From Stappia indica (GTDB lineage Bacteria; Pseudomonadota; Alphaproteobacteria; Rhizobiales; Stappiaceae), in the NCBI RefSeq assembly GCF_009789575.1, contig NZ_CP046908.1:62001-126000 (forward strand): DNA of 64,000 nucleotides, written 5' to 3'. Positions 42,256 to 51,049 of the stretch are shown here, piece by piece. The notes beneath the pieces were generated by a model. The model searched no databases. It saw nothing but the letters and a program-made list of their open reading frames with translations, and was not told the DNA's origin. The position numbers and the translations under genes were made by a program. Position 1 is the first letter of the stretch; each line of letters begins with the position of its first letter.

Positions 42256-42573
42256 GCTGGGCCATCCAGCCATCGGGGCGCATTGCCAGAAAGCTGTTGT
42301 CTCGCCGTTGTAAACGGGTATGTTCCCAACGCTTCAAATGATGGGGGTGGGCTGACCGTTGCTTGTCGACCGCAGCACCAGCGCATTCCATCGGTGAGGT
42401 GCGGGACCTTGTGAGACGACCCGAAGGGCGGCACAGGCGACATAAGAATACGACGGCAGAACGGCCGTCCCGGCCCTTGGTGAAGGGTCGGAAATTCGGG
42501 ACAGCAGTGCCGATCGGCAGTGTTCCTCGCTCGAGTGAACGAGACGCGGACGCCGATCCAGAAGACACGGACA

Positions 42574-43635
42574 ATGGCTCAGACGGTTCGAATCTCGCTG
42601 GATGCAATGGGCGGCGACAGGGGGGCGGAAGTCGTCGTACCCGGCGCAGCCCTGGCGCTTGAGCGGCGCCCCGACATCAGCTTCTCCATTTATGGCAACT
42701 CGGACATCGTGGCGCCGCTGCTGCAGGCGCATCCGCGTCTGCGCGAGGCGTCGACCCTGCATCATTGCGAGGTCTCGGTCGCCATGGACGCCAAGCCCAG
42801 CCAGGCCCTGCGCCAGGGGCGCTGGAAGTCGAGCATGTGGCGCTCCATCGAGGCGGTGAAGACCGGTCACGCGGACGTTGCCGTCTCCGCCGGCAATACC
42901 GGCGCGCTGATGGCCATGTCGAAGTTCTGCCTGCGCACGATGGCGAATATCGAGCGGCCGGCCATTGCCGCCATCTGGCCGACCATGCGCGGCGAGTCCA
43001 TCGTTCTCGACGTCGGCGCGACCATCGGTGCCGATGCGCAGCAGCTGATCGATTTCGCGCTGCTCGGCGGCGCCATGGCGCGTATTCTCTTTTCGATCGA
43101 GCGCCCGACCGTCGGCCTGTTGAATATCGGCGTCGAGGAGGTCAAGGGCCTGGAAGAGGTGCGCACGGCCGGACGTCTGCTGCGAGAGGCCAATCTGCGC
43201 TCGCTCACCTATGCCGGTTTCGTCGAGGGCGACGATCTGGGCAAAGGCGTCGTCGACGTGGTGGTGACGGAAGGCTTTGCCGGCAATATCGCGCTGAAGA
43301 CGGCAGAAGGAACTGCCCGCCAGATCGGCAGCTACCTGCGCGCCGCGATGAACCGGACCTGGCGCGCGAAATTGGGCTACCTGCTTGCCAAGGACGCGTT
43401 CGACCGCCTTCGCGAGAAGATGGATCCGGGCAAGGTCAATGGCGGCGTGTTTCTCGGCCTGAACGGTATTGTCATCAAGAGCCATGGCGGGACCGATGCG
43501 GAAGGCTTTGCAGCCGCTGTCGAACTGGCTTACGACATGGCCCGTAACGACCTGATGAACAAGATTTCTCAGGATCTGAAGAATTACCATCGCGGCCGGT
43601 TCGAGCCGCGGGACGGATCGGAAGGTGATAAGTGA
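42574..43635 (+). CDS. plsX: Phosphate acyltransferase PlsX
   Basis: Makes acyl-phosphate from acyl-ACP for phospholipid synthesis; peripheral at the inner membrane. The 353-residue protein starts [22 protein letters not shown] and has [37 protein letters not shown] and [17 protein letters not shown] use the ATG at 42574, at the family N-terminus. Its stop overlaps the fabH start (GTGA), so the two are coupled. Confidence 0.95.
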   Translation: MAQTVRISLDAMGGDRGAEVVVPGAALALERRPDISFSIYGNSDIVAPLLQAHPRLREASTLHHCEVSVAMDAKPSQALRQGRWKSSMWRSIEAVKTGHADVAVSAGNTGALMAMSKFCLRTMANIERPAIAAIWPTMRGESIVLDVGATIGADAQQLIDFALLGGAMARILFSIERPTVGLLNIGVEEVKGLEEVRTAGRLLREANLRSLTYAGFVEGDDLGKGVVDVVVTEGFAGNIALKTAEGTARQIGSYLRAAMNRTWRAKLGYLLAKDAFDRLREKMDPGKVNGGVFLGLNGIVIKSHGGTDAEGFAAAVELAYDMARNDLMNKISQDLKNYHRGRFEPRDGSEGDK

Positions 43636-44609
43636 CAGTGAAGCGATCCATCGTTCTGGGAACTGGCAGCTATCTTCCTGCGCGCAGGCTCACCAACGAC
43701 GATCTGGCCAAGATGGTGGATACTTCGGACGAGTGGATTGTGCAGCGAACAGGCATTCATGCGCGCCATATCGCCGCCGAAGGAGAATTCACCTCCGATC
43801 TCGCTGTTGCCGCGGCACGCAAGGCGCTTGAGGCGGCCGGGTGCAAGCCGACCGACATCGACCTGATCATCCTCGCGACCGCAACGCCCGACAACACCTT
43901 TCCCGCAACGGCCGTGACCGTTCAGCACAAGCTCGGCATTTCCGGCGGGTTCGCGTTCGACGTCCATGCGGTGTGCTCGGGCTTCGTCTATGCGCTGGCC
44001 ACTGCCGATGCCTATCTGCGCACAGGCATGGCCAGGCGCGCGCTGGTGATCGGCGCGGAGACCTTCTCGCGCATTCTCGACTGGGAAGACCGTACGACCT
44101 GTGTTCTGTTCGGCGATGGCGCCGGTGCCGTTGTTCTGGAAACCGCCGAAGGCGAGGGGACCACGTCGGACCGCGGTGTGCTGACCTCGCATCTGCGATC
44201 TGACGGCGCGCACAGGGACAAGCTCTATGTGGACGGCGGGCCGTCTTCCACCCAGACCGTCGGCCACCTGCGCATGCAGGGCAAGGAAGTCTTCCGTCAT
44301 GCCGTCTCGATGATCACCGACGTGGTCGAGGCGGCCTTCGAGGCGACCGGCACGGATGCCGAGGCGCTCGACTGGTTCGTCCCGCATCAGGCCAATCGCC
44401 GCATCATCGACGCGAGCGCCAAGAAGCTCGGCATCGATCCGGAAAAGGTCGTCGTGACCCTCGAGGATCACGGCAACACGTCGGCGGCCTCGATCCCGCT
44501 TGCGCTGGACCAGGCTGTGCGCGACGAGCGCATCAAGCGCGGCGACCTGATCATGCTCGAGGCGATGGGCGGCGGCTTTACCTGGGGGGCGTCGCTGCTG
44601 CGCTGGTAG
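43632..44609 (+). CDS. fabH: 3-oxoacyl-ACP synthase III
   Basis: Starts fatty acid chains by joining acetyl-CoA to malonyl-ACP. The 325-residue thiolase-fold protein has the triad Cys115 (VHAVCSGF), His252 (VPHQANRRI) and Asn282 (GNTSAASIP). The GTG start overlaps the plsX stop by four bases. The length and motifs are standard. Confidence 0.96.
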   Translation: MTVKRSIVLGTGSYLPARRLTNDDLAKMVDTSDEWIVQRTGIHARHIAAEGEFTSDLAVAAARKALEAAGCKPTDIDLIILATATPDNTFPATAVTVQHKLGISGGFAFDVHAVCSGFVYALATADAYLRTGMARRALVIGAETFSRILDWEDRTTCVLFGDGAGAVVLETAEGEGTTSDRGVLTSHLRSDGAHRDKLYVDGGPSSTQTVGHLRMQGKEVFRHAVSMITDVVEAAFEATGTDAEALDWFVPHQANRRIIDASAKKLGIDPEKVVVTLEDHGNTSAASIPLALDQAVRDERIKRGDLIMLEAMGGGFTWGASLLRW

Positions 44610-44780
44610 TGCGCGCAAAGGCTTGAGCCCTGTGAACTTTTTGCGAACTGCAGCCCCGGCAGACTGTTGACCGCCTGCGCGCGAGCCAATAGGCTGCTAT
44701 CCGGGTTCGGTGGGCCCCGAAGGGTCAAAGAAAACAATCCCTGACACCGTCGAGCCACGAGGTTCGGCCAAGGAGGGACT

Positions 44781-45101
44781 ATGAGCGGCAGGACAGTAAC
44801 GCGCGCCGATCTTTGTGAGGCGGTTTACCAGAAAGTGGGCCTTTCCAGATCGGAATCCTCGGAGCTCGTCGAAAAGGTCCTGTCGGAGATCGCAGACTGC
44901 CTCGTTGCCGGGGAGTCGGTGAAGCTTTCCTCCTTCGGATCCTTCGTCGTCCGGTCCAAGGGCGAGCGCATCGGCAGGAACCCGAAGACCGGTGAGGAGG
45001 TGCCGATCCTTCCCCGCCGGGTCATGGTGTTCAAGCCATCGAACGTGCTCAAGAAGCGCATCAACGAGACCATGATGGGAGCGTCCGAAAACGGCGACTG
45101 A
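44781..45101 (+). CDS. ihfA: Integration host factor subunit alpha
   Basis: Nucleoid protein that bends DNA as a dimer with IHF beta. The 106-residue protein has [21 protein letters not shown], the [13 protein letters not shown] core and the arm [12 protein letters not shown] with the intercalating Pro. The 171-bp leader separates it from fabH; the order fabH-ihfA-merR is conserved in the group. Confidence 0.94.
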   Translation: MSGRTVTRADLCEAVYQKVGLSRSESSELVEKVLSEIADCLVAGESVKLSSFGSFVVRSKGERIGRNPKTGEEVPILPRRVMVFKPSNVLKKRINETMMGASENGD

Positions 45102-45128
45102 GACAGCGCCAAAGGACGATGAAGCACC

Positions 45129-45806
45129 ATTTCAGCGACGGTCGAAAAAAGCCCCGACGCCTTTCGCACGATCAGCGAGGTCGCAGACGATCTCGATCTG
45201 CCTCAGCACGTCCTGCGTTTCTGGGAAACCCGGTTCTCGCAGATCCGCCCGCTCAAGCGCGGCGGCGGCAGACGCTATTACCGGCCGGATGATATCGATC
45301 TCCTGCGCGGCATCCGCCATCTTCTCTACGGCGAGGGGTACACGATCAAGGGCGTCCAGCGGATCCTGAAGGAGCAGGGGCCGCGCTTCGTCATGCAGGT
45401 CTGGCGCGAGGACGGCATTGCGCTGGCCGCGCTCGCCGCACAGCAGGTGGCCGAGGACGACGCCGAGACCGCAATGCCACCGCGCGCCGCGCCGGCCGCC
45501 CGGCGGCAGATCGAGGCCCAGGACGTCTCGCCCCGCCAGGCCGAGCCGCCGGCCCGCCACAAGGCGGAGCCGCAATTTTCCGCGGATGAGGATGACGGCG
45601 AGCCGCTGCCACGGGGAATCATTGCCGATAGCGCCGCCTCCGCAGACATGCCACAGGCCCGCGCCGGCCTCCGGCTCATGGAACGTCTGTTGGGCGACCG
45701 GGCCGAGAGCCCGTCCGGGAATCTCTCGAAGGACGATATCCGCCGGCTTCAGGCAACGCTCTTCGAGCTGCTGGAATGCAAGAGGATCCTCGATCAGGCG
45801 CGGTAA
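45129..45806 (+). CDS. MerR family transcriptional regulator (apparent AUU start)
   Basis: The frame encodes [54 protein letters not shown] and [14 protein letters not shown], a clear MerR winged helix, followed by a low-complexity linker and a C-terminal helix ([23 protein letters not shown]). Between an in-frame TGA at 45120-45122 and the domain there is no ATG, GTG or TTG. The only plausible start is ATT at 45129, 12 bases after AAAGGA, giving 225 residues. The nearby ATG at 45119 is in another frame. The gene could instead carry a frameshift. MerR genes usually follow ihfA in this group. Confidence 0.8.
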   Translation: MSATVEKSPDAFRTISEVADDLDLPQHVLRFWETRFSQIRPLKRGGGRRYYRPDDIDLLRGIRHLLYGEGYTIKGVQRILKEQGPRFVMQVWREDGIALAALAAQQVAEDDAETAMPPRAAPAARRQIEAQDVSPRQAEPPARHKAEPQFSADEDDGEPLPRGIIADSAASADMPQARAGLRLMERLLGDRAESPSGNLSKDDIRRLQATLFELLECKRILDQAR

Positions 45807-45830
45807 CCCCCGCCTGTCGTGCGGCTAGGC

Positions 45831-46463
45831 TTATTGCGCTGGCGGCGCAATTTCCAGATTCACCGCAGCATACCAATCGGCGAAGGCGCGAATGTCTTCA
45901 TCCGTCAGCTCCGCAGCCACTGTCGACATGACTTCATGCTTGCGCTTGCCGAGCCGGAAGGCTTTCAACTGCGTGTCGATGTAGATCACGCTTTCTCCCG
46001 CAAGGTTCGGCACATCATCCATCTGCCCGATGCCGGTTTCCCCATGACAGGCGCTGCACTCGACCGGCGCAGCCTGCGCGGAGACGCTTGCCGGCAATGT
46101 TGCGCTGGCCTGATGCGATCCATACCAGGCGGCCAGATCGGCAATCGCCGTGTCGTCCAGTGACTTGGCCACGACGCTCATCATTTCGTGCACGCGCCGT
46201 CCGTCCCGGAAGGCTCTCAGTTGCGCACGCAGATAGGCCGGAGGCTCTCCGCCGATATGCGGCGCGATTGGGATGCGCGCCATCCCGTCGAGGCCATGGC
46301 AGGTCCGGCACATGCCGGCACGTTTGCGCCCCGCAGCCGGATCGCCCTTGACGGTTTCGGCAAGGGCAGGGGAGGAGCCGAGCACCCGGGCGGGAACTAT
46401 CCCGCCCAGGCCCGGACCTGCGAGAAGCGCTGCACAGGCCAGCGCCATCGCCGATCGTCTCAT
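45831..46463 (-). CDS. Diheme cytochrome c
   Basis: A 210-residue exported protein with a signal sequence over about the first 36 residues. Two heme sites, CRTCH (Cys52-His56) and CSACH (Cys136-His140), lie in two repeated halves. Each half ends in a similar stretch, HEMMSVVAKSLDDTAIADLAAWY and HEVMSTVAAELTDEDIRAFADWY, with likely Met ligands. This is cytochrome c4/c553-like. It starts 2 bases after the PQQ-enzyme stop, with GAGGGG before the ATG, so it is probably the electron acceptor of the dehydrogenases next to it. Confidence 0.88.
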   Translation of the reverse strand: MRRSAMALACAALLAGPGLGGIVPARVLGSSPALAETVKGDPAAGRKRAGMCRTCHGLDGMARIPIAPHIGGEPPAYLRAQLRAFRDGRRVHEMMSVVAKSLDDTAIADLAAWYGSHQASATLPASVSAQAAPVECSACHGETGIGQMDDVPNLAGESVIYIDTQLKAFRLGKRKHEVMSTVAAELTDEDIRAFADWYAAVNLEIAPPAQ

Positions 46464-46465
46464 TC

Positions 46466-47719
46466 TCAGTTCCCCTCGTAGGAGATGCGATAGAGGGCTC
46501 CGGCGAGGTCGTCGGAGACCAGGATCGAACCGTCCCGCAGCTGTGCGACATCGACGGGGCGGCCGAGATACTCGCCGTTCTCGTCGATCCAGCCTTCGGC
46601 GAAGGCTTCGGTGGTGGCGTTGCCCTCTCCGTCGACGAAGGTCACCATCACCCGGGCGCCGACCGGTTCCGTCCGGTTCCACGACCCGTGCTGGGCGGAG
46701 AAGATCGCGTTCTTGTACTTCTCCGGGAACTGCCGGCCCGTATAGAAGGCCATTCCCAGATCTGCTGCGTGAGCCACGGTTTCGACCGCCGGCATTACCA
46801 CCTCGACGGGCACTTCCTGCCCGGCATATTCGGTGGTGCGCACACTGCCGCCGCCGTACCAGGGGTGCCCGAAATGCTGGCCCGCCGCGGTCTGGCGGTT
46901 GATCTCGCCCGGCGGGATGTCGTCGCCCATGCCGTCCACCTGGTTGTCGGTGAACCACAGCTCGCCGGTCTCGGGGTGGAAGTCATGGCCGACCGAGTTT
47001 CGGATACCGTAGGTGTACACCTCACGCCCCGTGCCATCGGTGTTGATGCGGATCATGCCGCCGATTCCATGCTCCTTGTAGAGGTCCAGCTTTTCCGCAG
47101 GCGCCACGTTGAACGGTTGGCCGAGCGAGATGTACAGCTTGCCGTCGGGGCCAATCTTGCACACGCGCGCCGTGTGATTGTAGCTCTCCTCCGTTGCCGG
47201 CACGAGGTCGCCCTGCTTGACGACGTTGAAGGCGGCGACGTCGGGGCTCTCGTAGAAGAATTCGGCCGCCGGATAGACCAGGACGCGGTTCTGCTCGGCG
47301 ATATAGAGGAAGCCGTCCTTCGAGAAGCAGGGGCCGTTCGGAATTGCGAACTTGAGGGACGGGGCGAAGTCCTTCACCTCGTCCGCAACGCGGTCCTTGT
47401 TGCGGTCGGTCACGGCCCAGACCTTGTCCTTGCGCGTGCCGACGAAGGTGACGATGCCCTGCGGCCCGACGGCCATGTGGCGTGCATCGGGAACCACGGC
47501 GTAGAGGTCGATCTTGAACCCGGCCGGCAGCTTGATGCGCTTCAGCGTCTCGCGGATGCCATCGGCATAGGCGCCGCTTTGCTCCACAAAGGTGAACTCC
47601 GTGGTGCCGGTGCTCTGGAAGTTCGACAGTTTCTCGAGGTTGTCCGGCACCGGCGCTTGCGCGGCGGCGAGGGATGTGGCGGCCAGCAGGCCGATGCTTG
47701 CAAGCAGAAAGGTCTTCAT
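46466..47719 (-). CDS. PQQ-type sugar dehydrogenase (L-sorbosone dehydrogenase family)
   Basis: A 417-residue periplasmic protein with a signal peptide ending near residue 21 (LAAAQA). The beta-propeller region resembles soluble PQQ glucose/sorbosone dehydrogenases: HMAVGPQGIVTFVGTR, YGIRNSVGHDFHPETGELWFTDN, AGQHFGHPWYGGG and FSAQHGSWNRTEPVG. His and Arg residues of these motifs usually bind PQQ and calcium. GGAGGAAACG precedes the ATG. Substrate is unknown; an aldose or aldehyde is plausible. PQQ synthesis genes are not in the window. Confidence 0.87.
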   Translation of the reverse strand: MKTFLLASIGLLAATSLAAAQAPVPDNLEKLSNFQSTGTTEFTFVEQSGAYADGIRETLKRIKLPAGFKIDLYAVVPDARHMAVGPQGIVTFVGTRKDKVWAVTDRNKDRVADEVKDFAPSLKFAIPNGPCFSKDGFLYIAEQNRVLVYPAAEFFYESPDVAAFNVVKQGDLVPATEESYNHTARVCKIGPDGKLYISLGQPFNVAPAEKLDLYKEHGIGGMIRINTDGTGREVYTYGIRNSVGHDFHPETGELWFTDNQVDGMGDDIPPGEINRQTAAGQHFGHPWYGGGSVRTTEYAGQEVPVEVVMPAVETVAHAADLGMAFYTGRQFPEKYKNAIFSAQHGSWNRTEPVGARVMVTFVDGEGNATTEAFAEGWIDENGEYLGRPVDVAQLRDGSILVSDDLAGALYRISYEGN

Positions 47720-47795
47720 CGTTTCCTCCGGAATGAGCGACCGCCTCCACGGCCGCTGGTTCGGGATCTTCGTCCCGATTGATACTCACAAAGAT

Positions 47796-47837
47796 CCCGG
47801 ATGCGGCTCTCCTTCAGGACGGAGAGCCGCATCCGGG
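47796..47837. terminator. 17-bp perfect inverted repeat between GMC and PQQ genes
   Basis: The arms begin CCCGGATGCGGCTCTCC at 47796 and pair perfectly with 47821-47837 across an 8-base loop. It lies in the 224-bp gap between the GMC gene stop and the PQQ-enzyme start, both read leftward. No long T-run follows on either strand. An AT-rich segment at about 47848-47890 could hold a promoter for the downstream pair. The hairpin may end the upstream transcript, stabilise it, or stand in the leader of the downstream one. Confidence 0.6.
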
Positions 47838-47943
47838 CAGGTGAGTGGGAGATATAAAATCATACATATGACAAATATTGCAATTATTCCGGGAGGCGGC
47901 CAGAAACGCACGTCCTGCCGCCTCCCGAGCATGCGGGCGAGAG

Positions 47944-49515
47944 CTAGAGCACGCCTCGCGACATTTCCGAGGCGATATGGTCCGCCTGCCGGATCGCCAG
48001 CGCCACGATGGTCAGCGTCGGGTTTTCCGCGGCCCCCGTGGTGAACTGGCTGCCGTCCGACACATAGAGGTTCGGCACGTCATGGGCCCGGCCCCAGCGG
48101 TTGACCACGCCATCCCTCGGGTTTTCCGACATGCGGTTGGTGCCGAGGTTGTGGGTGGAAGGATAGGGCGGAGTGGGGAAGGTGCGCGTCGCACCGACCG
48201 CCTCGTAGATCGCGATGCCTTGCTTGTAGGCGTGGGTCCGCATCGCGATATCGTTGGGGTGGTCGGTGAAATGCACGTTCGGCGCCGGCAGACCGTACTG
48301 GTCCTTGAGGTCGTGGTTCAGGGTGATCCGGTTGGTCTCCTGGGGCATGTCCTCGCCGACGATCCACAGGCCGGCCATGTTCTCGTAGGAGTCGAGCGCC
48401 GTTGTGAACTCCCGGCCCCATGCGCCGGGATCGAGGAACGCCGCCATGAACGGCAGTCCCAGGGACAGGGTCTCCAACTCGTAGCCGCCCACGAACCCGC
48501 GAGAAGGGTCGTGCCGTGCTTCGTCCTGGACGATGCCGGCCATCGTCGTGCCTCGCCACATGCGGACCGGCTTGTCGAACACCGCATAGACCGATCCGGT
48601 CATGTGACGCATGTAGTTGCGCCCCACCTGGCCGGAAGAGTTGGCCAGCCCGTCCGGGAACAGGTTGGAAGCGGAGTTGAGCAGCAGGCGGGGGCTCTCG
48701 ATCGAGTTGCCCGCCACGCAGACCACGCGCGCCTTTTGCAGGTGCTGGTTGCCGTCCTTGTCGGCGTAGAGCACGCCCGTCACCTTGCCGGCCGCATCGT
48801 GCTCGATGCGCAGCACATGCGCGCGTTCGCGCACCTCCAGGTTTCCGGTCGCCTCGCCGCGAGGGATGTCCGTATACGCAGCGGACCACTTGGCGCCCCA
48901 CTTGCACCCCTGGAAGCAGAAACCGGTCTGCTGGCAGGCGTAGCGGTCGTCGCGCTCGGCCGAGTTGATGGCCATGCGCCCCGTATGGACTTCCTTGTAG
49001 CCAAGCTGCCGAGCGCCGGCCTCGAGCACCTTGAAGTTGTTGTTGCCCGGCAGGCCCTCGCGTCCGCCGGTGCGCGTGACGCCGAGCTTTTCCTCCGCCT
49101 TCTCGTACCAGGGTTCCATTTCGGCGAGATCGATAGGCCAGTCCAGGAGGTTGGCGCCCTGCACGTTGCCGTAGGTGGTGCGGGTCTTGAACTCATGCGG
49201 CTGGAACCGCAGTGAGGCGCCGGCCCAGTGGGTCGTGGTGCCGCCGACAGCCTTGACGATCCAGGCCGGCAGGCCGGAAAAGTCCTTGGCCACACGCCAA
49301 TCGCCGGAGGTCGAGCGCGGATCGAGCCAGGCCAGCTGTCCAAAGCTCTCCCACTCGTCGTTGATGTAGTCTTCCGGCAGGTAACGCCCGCCGGCTTCCA
49401 GCGCCACAACGCTGACGCCCTTCTGGGCCAGTTCGTTGGCCAGGACACCGCCGCCGGCGCCTGTCCCGATGACCACGACGACGCTGTCGTCGTTCAAGTC
49501 GAATGGTGCGGCCAT
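47944..49515 (-). CDS. GMC family oxidoreductase (FAD dehydrogenase)
   Basis: A 523-residue flavoprotein. The FAD loop is VVVIGTGAGGGVLANELAQKG near residues 12-32, and a second motif VGGTTTHWAGASLRF follows. The C-terminal GMC_oxred_C domain has STHNLGTNRMS, with likely catalytic His and Asn, and ends YVSDGSQFTTGAAENPTLTI. It resembles the large subunit of gluconate and alcohol dehydrogenases. It has no signal peptide, so it may be carried out by the Tat-signal partner encoded 14 bp upstream. GGGAGGAGA precedes the ATG. Confidence 0.9.
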   Translation of the reverse strand: MAAPFDLNDDSVVVVIGTGAGGGVLANELAQKGVSVVALEAGGRYLPEDYINDEWESFGQLAWLDPRSTSGDWRVAKDFSGLPAWIVKAVGGTTTHWAGASLRFQPHEFKTRTTYGNVQGANLLDWPIDLAEMEPWYEKAEEKLGVTRTGGREGLPGNNNFKVLEAGARQLGYKEVHTGRMAINSAERDDRYACQQTGFCFQGCKWGAKWSAAYTDIPRGEATGNLEVRERAHVLRIEHDAAGKVTGVLYADKDGNQHLQKARVVCVAGNSIESPRLLLNSASNLFPDGLANSSGQVGRNYMRHMTGSVYAVFDKPVRMWRGTTMAGIVQDEARHDPSRGFVGGYELETLSLGLPFMAAFLDPGAWGREFTTALDSYENMAGLWIVGEDMPQETNRITLNHDLKDQYGLPAPNVHFTDHPNDIAMRTHAYKQGIAIYEAVGATRTFPTPPYPSTHNLGTNRMSENPRDGVVNRWGRAHDVPNLYVSDGSQFTTGAAENPTLTIVALAIRQADHIASEMSRGVL

Positions 49516-49529
49516 GACAGTCTCCTCCC

Positions 49530-50054
49530 TCAGAGCCAGTTGATGTCGTCGAAGCCCCGGTCGATGTAACCGCCCTGCGAGTAGCTCTCCCCCTCGTATC
49601 CGAACAGCGGCCAGACGGCCTTCTGGTTGTAGAGCCCCGTCACGAGTCCGCCGCGCACGGCCTGGAAGAAGGCGCTGTCTTCCATCCCCCGGAGCAGGTC
49701 GACGCGCTCGCGCTCCCAGCCGATAGCGAGGTAGCCGGCATGTCCCTTGCCCTGGGCGGCCGCGTCGAGCGCGGCGACGCCTGCCTCGACCATCGCTGCC
49801 TTCTCCGCTGTGTCGTATCCCTTGACCGCGACGACGTAGTGCTCGTCGGGAATGCGGTCGTGCGGATAGATGTCGCGCGCCATCTGCACGAGCGTCGCCA
49901 AGGTCTGGGGCTTCAGATGGGCGACCTCCATTGCCCATGCCGCATTGCTGGCGGCGAAGAAGCCTGGTCCGATGACGAACGCCGCGCTTGCTGCCGCGCT
50001 GCGCGCCAGCAATTGCCGTCTGGTCATGTTCCTGTGGGTCAGTGTTTCGGTCAT
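49530..50054 (-). CDS. Tat-exported gluconate 2-dehydrogenase subunit 3 family protein
   Basis: A 174-residue protein with a twin-arginine signal: NMTRRQLLARSAAAS, then a hydrophobic stretch ending near residue 41 (NAAWA). The mature part (TLVQMARDIYPHDRIPDEHY and later GLYNQKAVWPLFGYEGESYSQGGY) matches the small subunit of flavin-cytochrome gluconate-type dehydrogenases. Such subunits bind the GMC subunit and take it through the Tat system. The GMC gene follows directly. A cytochrome subunit of the usual triheme type is missing; the diheme cytochrome in the cluster may replace it. Confidence 0.88.
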   Translation of the reverse strand: MTETLTHRNMTRRQLLARSAAASAAFVIGPGFFAASNAAWAMEVAHLKPQTLATLVQMARDIYPHDRIPDEHYVVAVKGYDTAEKAAMVEAGVAALDAAAQGKGHAGYLAIGWERERVDLLRGMEDSAFFQAVRGGLVTGLYNQKAVWPLFGYEGESYSQGGYIDRGFDDINWL

Positions 50055-50084
50055 TTTTCCTCCCTCCCGAAACGGTTGCCCCGT

Positions 50085-50480
50085 TCAGCGGTAGCGGCCG
50101 TGGCGCTGCAGCACCTCGATCTGGTAGCCGTCCGGATCCTGAACGAAGAAGAAACGGGCCAGCAGCGCGCCGTCGCGGTTGAACTCCACGATCTTGCGCG
50201 GAGCGAGCCCCGCCTGTTCGAAGCGGGCGTGTTCCGCATCGAGGTCGTCGACACAGAAGGCGAGGTGCCCATAGCCGTTTCCGAGGTCGTAGGGCTCGGT
50301 GCGTCCCTTGTTGACCGTCAGCTCGACCTCGAAATCCGCGTCGTCGTTTCTGAGATAGATGAGAGTGAAGTCGTCGAACTCGAACCGGTCGGCGATGTCG
50401 AGCCCGAAAGCGGTTCTGTAAAAGCCGATGGAACGTGCTTCATCGATCACGCGGATCATCGCGTGTATGCATTTCGCCAC
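50085..50480 (-). CDS. gloA: Glyoxalase I (lactoylglutathione lyase)
   Basis: Converts the methylglyoxal-glutathione hemithioacetal to lactoylglutathione. The 131-residue VOC-fold protein has likely metal ligands His6, a Glu in DFEVELTVN, His in YGHLAF and Glu in YQIEVLQ, the standard four. It starts with GTG after CGGGAG. It heads the leftward oxidation cluster, 30 bp before the Tat-signal gene, suggesting that the pathway makes a reactive ketoaldehyde. It may also be a general detoxification gene. Confidence 0.88.
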   Translation of the reverse strand: MAKCIHAMIRVIDEARSIGFYRTAFGLDIADRFEFDDFTLIYLRNDDADFEVELTVNKGRTEPYDLGNGYGHLAFCVDDLDAEHARFEQAGLAPRKIVEFNRDGALLARFFFVQDPDGYQIEVLQRHGRYR

Positions 50481-50620
50481 GAGTGTTCTCCCGGATCAGT
50501 CCTGACGGCAGTGCCGGCAGGTTTCTTCAATCGGACAGCGCAGGCCGCAAGACCGCGGCCAGCAGGCTGGCGCCCAGTTCTTCCGATGGAGAAAGGATGC
50601 GTCCGGGATTCACTTCGCGG

Positions 50621-50638
50621 GTAGTAAAGTTTTACTAC
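50621..50638. promoter_or_regulatory. 18-bp palindrome upstream of the oxidation cluster
   Basis: GTAGTAAA and TTTACTAC flank a GT pair, making a perfect AT-rich palindrome in GC-rich surroundings. It lies 140 bp before gloA and 10 bp past the stop of the ribbon-helix-helix gene. Size and symmetry suit a dimeric repressor or activator. The rest of the gap (50481-50648) presumably holds the gloA promoter. Confidence 0.5.
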
Positions 50639-50648
50639 AGGCGATTTT

Positions 50649-50939
50649 TTACTCTGCCGCCTCCAGATGCAGCTGGGGCAAGGTCTGCCGAAGCCGCACA
50701 AGGCAGGCGCACCGCAGCAGGGAGGTGAAGTTGCGCGTTTCGCCGCGCAGCTCCAGCACCTCGGAATGAAGCTTCGAGATGAAGGCCGGCGTGCTGACGC
50801 CCTCGCTCTGCGCGATCTCGTCGATGATTTCCCAGAACGAGCGTTCGAGCCGGATGCTGGTGCTTTGGCCGTTGAGTCGCAGGCGCCGCGTTTCGGGCTC
50901 GTAGTCGCCCGGATCCTGTCCGGCAAAGAGATGGCACAT
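50649..50939 (-). CDS. Ribbon-helix-helix domain protein
   Basis: A 96-residue protein. The RHH core is RRLRLNGQSTSIRLERSFWEIIDEIAQSEGVSTPAFISKLHSEV. I start at the ATG at 50939 because GGGAGGA lies 6 bases before it; the frame is open further up. Cysteines occur at both ends (MCHLF and LLRCACLVRL). Related Rhizobiales proteins are annotated only by this domain. Such proteins bind DNA as dimers; the palindrome next to it is a possible target. Confidence 0.75.
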   Translation of the reverse strand: MCHLFAGQDPGDYEPETRRLRLNGQSTSIRLERSFWEIIDEIAQSEGVSTPAFISKLHSEVLELRGETRNFTSLLRCACLVRLRQTLPQLHLEAAE

Positions 50940-51049
50940 GTGCAGTCCTCCCACATGACGGCCGGACTTGAGTTTTCCCGGTCCTTGGCAAACATGGTAG
51001 CGCCGTTCGCGCCCTGCACAAGTAGACCTCAGCACAAGCTGCGAGGCGC

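Noticed and set aside
42508-42519. 12-bp palindrome (TGCCGATCGGCA) upstream of plsX.
   Set aside because: Too short and GC-rich to stand out from chance in this genome; no second copy was seen.
42256-42573. Search for rpmF between the DUF177 gene and plsX.
   Set aside because: No frame in the 318-bp gap encodes the short, basic L32 protein with its typical start.
45119-45160. Programmed frameshift joining the ATG at 45119 to the MerR frame at the six-A run.
   Set aside because: It would need a +1 shift, whereas A-rich slippery runs favour -1; an AUU start is simpler, though sequence error cannot be excluded.
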